Translations under genes and position numbers: made by a program
Shown here: positions 51,563 through 64,000 of the stretch, piece after piece
How positions within the stretch are numbered: position 1 is the first letter of the stretch
How the letters are laid out: the number at the start of each line of letters is the position of its first letter
The notes under the pieces: model-generated
The model's input: the letters and a program-made list of their open reading frames with translations, nothing else
What the model was told of the DNA's origin: nothing
Database searches by the model: none
Source of the DNA: Hypomesus transpacificus
Taxonomy: Eukaryota > Chordata > Actinopteri > Osmeriformes > Osmeridae
DNA: 64,000 nt
Direction of reading: 5' to 3'
Assembly (NCBI RefSeq): GCF_021917145.1
Contig: NC_061081.1
Coordinates: 8,284,769 to 8,348,768 of the forward strand

Positions 51563-54500
51563 ACCTACCCTGCACAGAATTGACCTGGCCGACGTTCTCC
51601 ATCATCTCAGACACGGCCATCTTCTCCTTCCTGTCTGGGTTTAGCTTCCAGTACATCATCATAGCCGCCTTGCGCACTGACTGCTCAAACTTGCTCTCGG
51701 TGGACAGTCTACGCACTGCCTCCTCATTCTCAGGGGTTATGCCTGGAGGAAGGAGGGGAAGAGGGGGAGGAGGGGGGGGGGCATAGGACGAAGGAGGAGG
51801 ATAGACCATCAAGGAGGAGGATAGAACATCTTAATCTTCTCTTTCATTCCCAGTCTCCCTCCTTCTCCCTCTCTCCCTATGTTATGGGGGTCAGATAGCT
51901 GAGCGGTTAGGGAGTCGGGCTATTAATCAGAAGGTTGTTGGTTCGATTCCGGGCTGTGCAAAATGACGTTGTGTCCTTGTGCCTTGTGGGCAAGGCACTG
52001 CACCCTACTTGCCTCGGGGAGAATGTCCCTGTACTTACTGTAAGTTGCTCTGGATAAGAGCGTCTGCTAAATGACTAAATGTAAACGTTAATGTCATTTA
52101 ACAGACGTGTTTACCCAAAACGACATGCAGGGGGATTCGAACCTGTACCTTTATCTGTAGAATAATGCTCTACCACTAAGCTCTTCCCGTCCCAATCTCT
52201 CTATCTTACTCCCTCTCTACCTTTCCTCTTTATCCAGCATCGCTGCAACATCCGGGCGGCTCCCTTCCGACCCTGCTTGGCGGCCTGCATCAGCCAATCA
52301 ACTGCCAGGCGGTTATTAAGCTCCGCATCCTTCTCCTCAGCTAGCTCCAGGTAATGTTTAGCCAGCTGCAAAACAGGACACTTTTTTTTTTACAGTTGTT
52401 CAGGGATAATTCACAACACTTATGCATGCCAGTATTGTGCCAGTTTCATCCTGAATTGAGTTTCCAAATATAGTGTGCTGTGTTAGGTCCACTAGTGGGA
52501 AAACAGTTTTGTCTTCAGTATAGGAAGTATTGGAATCGCTCCATTCGGTCTGCTCTGTTAAACTACAACACCCACAATGCATCCTCATCTTGGCCTACAA
52601 AAGCTTAGTCATACTTCCTTATCTAGAGAGCCAAACTCGTATCAGATAGTTTATAACTATAGTTCCTTAACTTTCACTTCACACAAACCTTATTCAACAA
52701 GTGTGTGTGTGTGTGTGTGCACGTGTGTGTGTACATGTGTGGTGTGGGTGTGCATTTCTTAAAGAGAGATGGTGGGTGGGCAGTGTAGAAGTATTTCTAT
52801 AGTACAAGTTCAAGTAACAGATAAGTTCAAGTCTAGGAATTTACCCTTTCAGAACCATAGGGTCGTGTATGCAGTCTCAGCTCCTTTTGCATTTTTAGTA
52901 TTGTGTGTTATGTGCATCCAACCACGTTTCTGTAATGCAAAATTGACTATATAAACCATTAGTCTTTCAATGTTAGAAAGATGTGTGTGTGTTTTGTGTT
53001 TTCATGAGTTTCACACTTCATGAGTGCACAAAAACATGTATACAATTGCATATGTGTGTGTTTGTGTGTGTGTGTGTTATATTCAGAGCTTGAGCTCATC
53101 TTTCAGGCAGCTGAAAATAGACACACACTCTCTTGACCAGCCCTCCACACATCACAATGTCTACTCTCACCAGTATGCAGCCCATGCCTCATCTAGCATT
53201 GTGTGCATGTGTGCGTTTTAGAGTCTGGTTGGGTGTGAGATAAGGGAGATAGGATAGGATAACCCTTAGAGATAGGGGAGAGAGGGAAGGACAGAGTGAG
53301 AGAGACTCACATTAGTCTGTGCTCTGGCATCTCCAGCCTTGGCCCTCTCCTCAGTCTCCTCCAAGGTCAGGTCTTCTTCCTGCTCTCCATCTGGGAGAGG
53401 TGAGTCCAGGAAAAGAGGGGGATAGGGGAGGGAAGGAGAAGTGGAGAGGATAGAGGTTGACAGAAGGAGAATACTGGGTATTTTACCTTGACAAATGACT
53501 TTTGACCATTTTCTTTAGAGATGGTTCCTGAATGCACTTTCCCTTCTTCCTTATTTTGTGGTTCTCTGTAGACTCGATAGATAGGTGGTTTTCTGTTAAC
53601 TACATACTGTCGATAGGTGATACATAATATGAAATTAAGCATGTCCCAGTGCTTGTGTAACCAGTTGTAATCTAATCTGTGTGCATGAGATGTCCAGCAA
53701 ATACATATGCCCTGATATTTACTGAATCAACTGTGCTTGATCTAGCTAGTTTACATTTCCTTTGATAATCTAATGCCTTCTAAGATGTAACATAATTTTG
53801 TTCCAGGGTATTTTTACAGAAAGAGCATCGTGACCCAGTGGTGATTTACTAACACATTAGCAGCAAGCTATGAATGAACCCCTCTGACATATGTCTTGTA
53901 ACATGAGCATAACAAGAAGGGTTTTTGTGTATGTGCATGTGTGTGTCTTTGTATGTTTGCAGAAGTGTGTTTTTGTGTGTGTATGCGTGTGATTGTGTGT
54001 GTGCTTCCTTTATTGCAGATAGAACAGGTCAGGTCATGTTCTTTCACCTCTTTCATCTCCACACCACTTCTCTTTCGTTTTGTGAGATTTCTCTCAAAAC
54101 ATCACTCCTGACCTGTCAGAACCTAAACTGCCGGCAGCTGTCAGCCTCTTCTCTCTTACTGCATGCTGCAGGTCTACTGCTTGCCTTCCATCAAAAGCTA
54201 ACAGTGTTGTTCTTTGAAACTGCCCCAATCTATCGGATGTGATTTTAGTCCACACACCTTCTAATCACAAGTTTCTGAGTTTGTAACTTCTCAATCACAG
54301 CAGCTTATCAGTGGTCAGGACCGTCTTAGACCAGTGACCAGTGGCTCATAGTAACGTAGGAGCCAAAGCTGTCTGGAAAGCCCTTGTTCAGCCCGTACCT
54401 TCATCATCTGCTTGGCCCTCATCTTCTTCTGTCTTCCTCAGCCTCTCCTGAATCAACACCCGCTTGGCCACAGTAGCAAACCTCTTCTGTTTGGGAGCAG

Positions 54501-55688
54501 CTGGAGGGCTGGGGGAGGCCAGAGAGGGGCTGGGGGCTTGAGAGGAGCTGGGGGCTGGGAAGGAGGTCAGCGGAGAAGAAGTTGATGCGGGTGATGTGGT
54601 AAGAGGGGTGGAGGAGGTGACAGAGGGAGGTGGTTTAGGAGAGGAGGAGGTGACAGAGGGAGGTGGTTCAGGAGAGGAGGAGGTGACAGAGGGAGCTGGT
54701 TTAGGAGAGGAGGAGGTGACAGAGGGAGGTGGCTCAGGAGAGGAGGAGGTGACAGAGGGAGGTGGTTCAGGAGAGGAGGAGGTGACAGAGGGAGGTGGCT
54801 CAGGAGAGGAGGAGGTGACAGAGGGAGGTGGTTCAGGAGAGGAGGAGGTGACAGAGGGAGCTGGTTTAGGAGAGGAGGGGCTGTAAGGTGGAGGAGGAGG
54901 AACATGGCTGGATGAAGTCGTGGAGATTGAAGGAGGAGAGGTTACGGTAGGGATGGAGGGCAGAGGAGAGGAGGATGGAGCAGGAGTTGGTGTCAGAGGG
55001 TTTGTGGGTTCGGGGGGGACTGGGATCGAGCAGGGTTGGGGGGCATGGAGGGAAGGGGGGATAATTGGGGGGGATGTGGAGGAGGAAGCAAAAGGTCCAT
55101 CCAGTGTGGAGGGGGTGATCGAGGAGGGGCGGGAGGTTGGAGGTGGCAGGTCTTTTTCACCTATGAACAACAAAACAACATTTTAAAAACATCACATTAA
55201 CATTGAACATAACCAGCAGTTCAGTGAGACCACAGCAGAAATTACACAAACAACACACTCAGTCTTCTAACTGTTTGGAGTGACCAGGGATCTCTTGTCC
55301 TGAAACCCTTGGTTTGCAGGGCCCCACTATTGTGGGTTTCCAATAGTAAATAGTCTTATACTGTAACCTTTTTCCAGGGACCCAGAATTCCTTGCAGCAC
55401 CCCTGAACACGCTTATGTAGGTGTGTACAGTATACACTTAAACAAACATACCTCAGGCATAGACTGCAATAATAAATAATCAATAACACTAATACATTTT
55501 AAATAATTACATTCAATTTATTTCAACGCCAGATTATACAAAATAACACATTTGAAAAGTTATTTATCTAATTTAAGTTAGATGACTAAAGTTAAGTTAT
55601 CTGTAGCACTAATTGCATCATTTGTACTTAAATCTGATTAGCAAAACTTTTGATTTTCAATTTAGGATTTTCAAAGCGACTTACTCAT
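48065..55688 (-). CDS. wfs1: Wolframin, ER transmembrane glycoprotein
   Basis: Wolframin is an ER membrane protein needed for ER calcium balance and stress control; human loss causes Wolfram syndrome. Exons in transcript order: 55685-55688 (ATGA), 54399-55160, 53311-53390, 52221-52365, 51569-51742, 51340-51414, 51030-51154, 50581-50715, 50149-50394, 49768-50046, 49486-49649, 48065-49283. They total 3408 nt, 1135 aa plus stop, with all phases consistent. Landmarks: [18 protein letters not shown] (Sel1-like), [30 protein letters not shown], then about nine hydrophobic segments ([19 protein letters not shown] through [18 protein letters not shown]). The lumenal C-terminal domain includes [16 protein letters not shown] and [13 protein letters not shown] and ends [17 protein letters not shown]. 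It is about 245 aa longer than human (890), mostly through the Pro/Ser-rich exon 2. The four-base first exon is inferred from phase and donor only. Confidence 0.93.
50581..50715 (-). CDS. wfs1: wfs1 45-residue exon without clear human counterpart
   Basis: This exon reads [20 protein letters not shown] and on to KSHLL, and is phase 0 at both ends. In human the corresponding stretch before the first membrane segment is short and acidic, whereas this one is basic and Gly-rich. It can be skipped without changing frame, so it could be a cassette exon. An alternative acceptor three bases inside (CAGCAG) is possible. Confidence 0.6.
51505..51558. repeat. (TG)n microsatellite in a wfs1 intron
   Basis: TG repeats lie directly next to the donor of the exon at 51569-51742. 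They are one of many CA/TG tracts beside wfs1 exons. Confidence 0.85.
51886..52085 (+). mobile_element. tRNA-derived SINE, plus orientation
   Basis: The head has an A-box-like agctgagcggttaggg and a B-box-like ggttcgattcc. The body leads to a tail gctctggataagagcgtctg followed by ctaaatgactaaatgtaa, the typical end of a widespread teleost SINE. It lies in the wfs1 intron between exons 51569-51742 and 52221-52365, antisense to the gene. Confidence 0.85.
52091..52192 (-). mobile_element. tRNA-derived SINE, minus orientation, tail to tail with the previous one
   Basis: On the minus strand the head reads gcttagtggtagagca (A-box-like) and ggttcgaatcc (B-box-like), and the tail ends cgtctgttaaatgac. 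It is short, and I see no intact acceptor stem, so I do not call it a tRNA gene. Confidence 0.65.
54596..54890 (-). repeat. wfs1: Coding 33-bp tandem repeat in wfs1 exon 2
   Basis: Units of ggaggtggttcaggagagga plus ggaggtgacagag (plus-strand spelling) repeat about eight times inside exon 54399-55160. They encode [11 protein letters not shown] with Lys/Ala variants ([11 protein letters not shown]) on the minus strand. The period keeps the frame. The segment is low complexity and probably disordered on the cytosolic side. Confidence 0.9.
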
Positions 55689-56189
55689 TGCAACAATATA
55701 TATATTACTTCAAGGCATAAACTAAGTTCTTTTGAGATCCAGTGTTAGAATTGTGGTACTTGCTCCGAATCCATGTCAGTCCTTTTAAAGTAACCCGAGA
55801 CATTGCACTGCCGCCAGACTTGCGCTCAAAGGCAATATCAATGCCCAGCCAACCACTCACTCCTACTACATTTGCACTCTCATTGGACGGTGTAAGTGTC
55901 TGTCCATTCATACACACTCCGATTGGTTTAAATCGGGGTGGATCTCAATGATAAAATGATTGCCTGGGGCAGGGGACGGTAATTTTAGGTCGGAATGAAC
56001 GTTTCTATGTTGTTCCTTCGCCATCACTTTTCAGCAGCGTTTGGGAACAATTTGTAACTATGGGTCCACAGTCCTTCAAGACCAGTCTGCTGTGCTGCTC
56101 CAGTCAGGTCTCTTCCGCAGGAGGAAAACATACAATTTAAGTAGATTATCATAGTAGATGTATGAGAGATTAATCTGTTCTGGAGAGGC
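55689..56189. other. Probable wfs1 5' flank
   Basis: Upstream of the proposed wfs1 start on the minus strand, CCAAT-type boxes are visible near 55880-55885 and 55919-55924. An alternative ATG (MDSEQ, 55774) precedes a GT but its phase does not fit exon 2. No other exon was recognised. Confidence 0.35.
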
Positions 56190-58126
56190 AGCTAAATCTT
56201 TTTTTGCGTTTTGGACGTCCATATGGACGTCCATAGACTGACGGCGATGGCTGCTGATCTTTGCATGGATGGACGGACGGCGATGCTGTTCAGAGTGCCG
56301 TCCATAGAGGGAGCATATATTTTGGACGGCGTCATAGCCGTCCATATGGACGGCGATGCTGTTCAGAGTGCCGTCCATAGAGGAAGCAGATATTTTGGAC
56401 GGCGATGGATTAGCAGGGACGTCCCTCGTGCCGTCCATAGAGGGAGCAGATATTTTGGACGGCGTCATAGCCGTCCATATGGACGGCGATGCTGTTCAGA
56501 GTGCCGTCCATAGAGGGAGCATATATTTTGGACGGCGATGGATTGAATGTTTAGCAGGCTGTTGAGCTAACAGAACTGCCGAAGGCTACCATAGCATGTA
56601 GCTAGCTACATTAACTTTGGATGACTCAATCTTTTGTCAAGTTAATTTGTATGAATTGCATGTTAGTGCAATATTTACGCCTTTATTCTGTTTTTTTTAC
56701 ATAATCAGCAGTATGATCTCATGACAATATAGACTTGAAAAACAATATGTTATGGTTTGGGTTTGCCTATAGGCTACATTTATTTTAATTATTTCGAGAA
56801 TTGTTAATAAAGACTCATTTAAAATGTTAACATTGTGTTATGACCCTATGAAATACATTGCCATTTAGGTCTTTTAAACCGTCAGTTTAAAGTGTTTTAT
56901 GGGTGGATTTGAAGCCACCAGTCAGTAGCTCCAATCTTGCGCACGAACTTTGCGCACGGAGACAAACGCAAAACAACAAACACTCGCTTGGAGCGGAGAC
57001 CAATGCAAAACACAATACGATGTGTTGAGCCAAACCAAAGCCGTCAAAGGCTACCATGAATGTAGCTACAGCAACCGTGGATGACTCAATAAGTTTTGTC
57101 ACGTTATTTTGTATTAATTGCATTTAAGTGAAGGCTATATATTTACGCCTTTATTTTATTTTTAACATACAAAAGTAGGCCAATCAACAATATAATCTCA
57201 TGACAATACAGACTTGAAAAACAATATGTTATAGGGTTTGCCTAGATATAGGCTACATATATTTTAAATATTTCGAGAATTGTTAATAAAGACTCAATTA
57301 AGATTTTAACATTGTGTTATGACCCTATGAAATACATTGCCCTTTAGGTCTTTGAAGCCGTCAGTTTAAAGTGTTTTATGGGTGGATTTGGAGCCACCAG
57401 TCAGTAGCTCCAATGTTGCGCACGAACCACTTTGAGCGGAGACAAATGCAAAACGTAATAGCCTATGGGCCTAACACTCCAAATTTTAAATTTTTAAATG
57501 AGTCTTTATTAACAATTCTCGAAATAATTAAAATATATGTAGCCTATAGGCAAACCCAAACCATAACATATTGTTTTTCAAGTCTATATTGTCATGAGAT
57601 CATACTGCTGATTATGTAAAAAAAACAGAATAAAGGCGTAAATATTGCACTAACATGCAATTCATACAAATTAACTTGACAAAAGATTGAGTCATCCAAA
57701 GTTAATGTAGCTAGCTACATGCTATGGTAGCCTTCGGCAGTTCTGTTAGCTCAACAGCCTGCTAAACATTCAATCCATCGCCGTCCAAAATATATGCTCC
57801 CTCTATGGACGGCACTCTGAACAGCATCGCCGTCCATATGGACGGCTATGACGCCGTCCAAAATATCTGCTCCCTCTATGGACGGCACGAGGGACGTCCC
57901 TGCTAATCCATCGCCGTCCAAAATATCTGCTTCCTCTATGGACGCCACTCTGAACAGCATCGCCGTCCATATGGACGGCTATGACGCCGTCCAAAATATA
58001 TGCTCCCTCTATGGACGGCACTCTGAACAGCATCGCCGTCCGTCCATCCATGCAAAGATCAGCAGCCATCGCCGTCAGTCTATGGACGTCCATATGGACG
58101 TCCAAAACGCAAAAAAAGATTTAGCT
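56190..58126. mobile_element. Fold-back element with 634-bp inverted arms
   Basis: The left arm (56191-56824) and right arm (57492-58125) are reverse complements of equal length, differing at very few bases (for example gtgccgtcc against gtggcgtcc). The outer ends read agctaaatcttttttt and its complement. The first 360 bp of each arm are built from GTCCAT/ATGGAC motifs, including GGACGTCCATATGGACGTCC, a perfect 20-bp palindrome, and two copies of gccgtccatatggacggc. The 667-bp centre (56825-57491) continues a segment that is repeated directly (56580-56990 and 57045-57440). There is no transposase ORF. No clear target-site duplication was seen. The PSMDGTL-type ORFs are not credible genes. Confidence 0.88.
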
Positions 58127-58502
58127 CCTACTGCTGTTCTGTTCACTATGTCCCATATGCCGCCACGGAGCCAGGAAACAGCAACATGTCTGTGGCTGGC
58201 ATTCTGGCAGCTGACATTCTTGCATGAGCTGTCTATAGAGGCAGGTTCTGAAAGACAACACATTGGTTGTTTATTTCACTCTCTTTCTCTCCCTCTCTTT
58301 TTTTCAGAGGTGTGATCGAATGGTCGACATTATACTGAAAGAACAGCAACGTTGCCGTTCCTTGTCTCTGTTTCGATTAAGAAAAGGTCAGCGTTAAAAG
58401 TAAAACCTTCTCGTTTCATTGCAGGCACCTCCCCTCACGCACGTAAAGCCTAGTCCGATTCAGGTGAATAAATTCGAAATATGGAGAGAGAGGGAGAGAG
58501 AC

Positions 58503-58601
<99 letters not shown>

Positions 58602-59041
58602 AAGAAAGAGACCGTGCAGATGTGGGTCAAAAGTCTATAATCTCCTGGTGTTTTGATGGTCAACAACACACAACCCACCCCCACCTCAAAGAGACAAAGA
58701 GGGGGTGCGGAACATGTGTGTCTGTATGTGATCTCAGATCGTGTGTTACTATAATCCTGCACAGTGCACTCTAAAGTAGTTCAATCTGACAGTGCCGCTC
58801 CTCGGTGGAATCTGGAGCACTGCATCACTCTTCATAGAAACGCAGTTGCAGAGGACCCGCCTGTAGAGCCCCACAGATCAACAGCACCGACTACGTGGCC
58901 GCGCTGAGTGCAGCCATCAGCTGGGTATAAGACATAGCCGTGACCCAATACGCTCTTAAACAACCAGTATCGACATTGGAGAGAATTTGGGGATCTCCGT
59001 TGATTCGAGTGAAAGGCTAAACTTATCCTTAAAAACAAATT
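58127..59041. other. crmp1: crmp1 5' flank and probable 5' UTR
   Basis: Upstream of the crmp1 long-form ATG. It contains the GA microsatellite at 58500-58600, a TATA-like gggtataagaca near 58922, and a CCAAT at about 58942-58946. The order is suggestive but I cannot place the transcription start. Confidence 0.35.
58500..58600. repeat. (GA)n microsatellite
   Basis: Almost pure AG dinucleotide repeat, about 45 copies, upstream of crmp1. Confidence 0.92.
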
Positions 59042-63668
<4,627 letters not shown>

Positions 63669-64000
63669 GTAGGTCACAGCTCTGCCGTCTGTCATGTCCT
63701 ATAATATAACTTATGACATCGCCACACACACACACAGAAACACACTTAAGCGCACACGCACGCAAAGCAACCCGCTAAGCACCTTTCTCTGTCCCCAATT
63801 CCTAAAATAGAACAGGAGCTAGAAGCCTCCATCAGCTGTTGCCTTGACTACCGGGTGCCCCCCCCCTTCCACCCTCTCTCCTTCCTTCCAGGCGGTTCTA
63901 GCTGTCACCACTGGTGTGATACAGCGCTTCTCTCTGAAGTTCAACAGAACTGGCACGCCATCTTTTTAGACACAAAGGGATACAATGAAACTAAGCTTAG
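63669..64000. other. crmp1 intron 9, partial
   Basis: No exon matching the next crmp1 segment (human GDLQVTGSGHC) is seen before the window ends. There is a short CA tract at 63723-63745. Confidence 0.6.

Noticed and set aside
51886..52192. tRNA genes with A and B boxes
   Set aside because: B boxes are present but SINE bodies and tails follow, and I could not form a full cloverleaf with a 7-bp acceptor stem.
55705..55917. 70-codon minus-strand ORF (MCMNGQTLTP start) as wfs1 exon 1
   Set aside because: I could find no in-phase donor joining it to exon 2 at 55160, while ATGA at 55688-55685 fits exactly.
56076..58315. MDG/PSMDGTL-repeat ORFs as a possible repeat protein
   Set aside because: They translate the ATGGAC palindrome arrays of the fold-back element, appear in mirrored form in both arms, and are short, with no promoter or splice context.

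Overview
The window is a piece of a ray-finned (teleost) fish chromosome. Genes have short exons with canonical GT/AG introns, the proteins are clear vertebrate orthologs, intergenic DNA is full of CA, GA and CT microsatellites, and there are tRNA-derived SINEs and fold-back elements of fish type. No bacterial, CRISPR, rRNA or true tRNA features were found. The exon models below were built by hand from splice sites, reading-frame phase and remembered human protein sequences.

Layout, left to right. (1) Positions 17-12163, minus strand: the 5' part of an ankyrin gene, best matched to ank2. It has ten internal ankyrin-repeat exons and at least two alternative first exons, with a possible third near 21 kb. 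The gene runs off the left edge. (2) 12.2-24 kb: upstream and intergenic DNA dominated by simple repeats. (3) 24201-27598, minus: hpf1, eight coding exons, 350 aa. (4) 28941-36093, minus: a pde5a-type cGMP phosphodiesterase, about 20 coding exons. (5) 38976-45046, plus: ppp2r2c, the B55-gamma subunit of PP2A, nine exons, 454 aa, with two large minisatellites in its introns. (6) 48065-55688, minus: wfs1 (wolframin), twelve coding exons in my model, 1135 aa. It has a long repeat-bearing proline/serine-rich N terminus and a membrane region split by introns. Its 3' end converges with that of ppp2r2c. (7) 56190-58126: a fold-back (snap-back) repeat element with 634-bp arms. (8) 59042 to the right edge, plus: crmp1, exons 1-9, with two alternative first exons giving long and short N termini.

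The genes do not form one pathway. ank2, pde5a and hpf1 lie on human 4q, while ppp2r2c, wfs1 and crmp1 lie on human 4p16, so the window keeps two blocks of human chromosome 4 side by side. No previously undescribed gene system is evident. The most unusual features are the large inverted-repeat element, the homogeneous 33-bp and 36-bp minisatellites in ppp2r2c introns, a coding 33-bp tandem array in wfs1, and an ankyrin first exon that starts with an apparent acylation signal.
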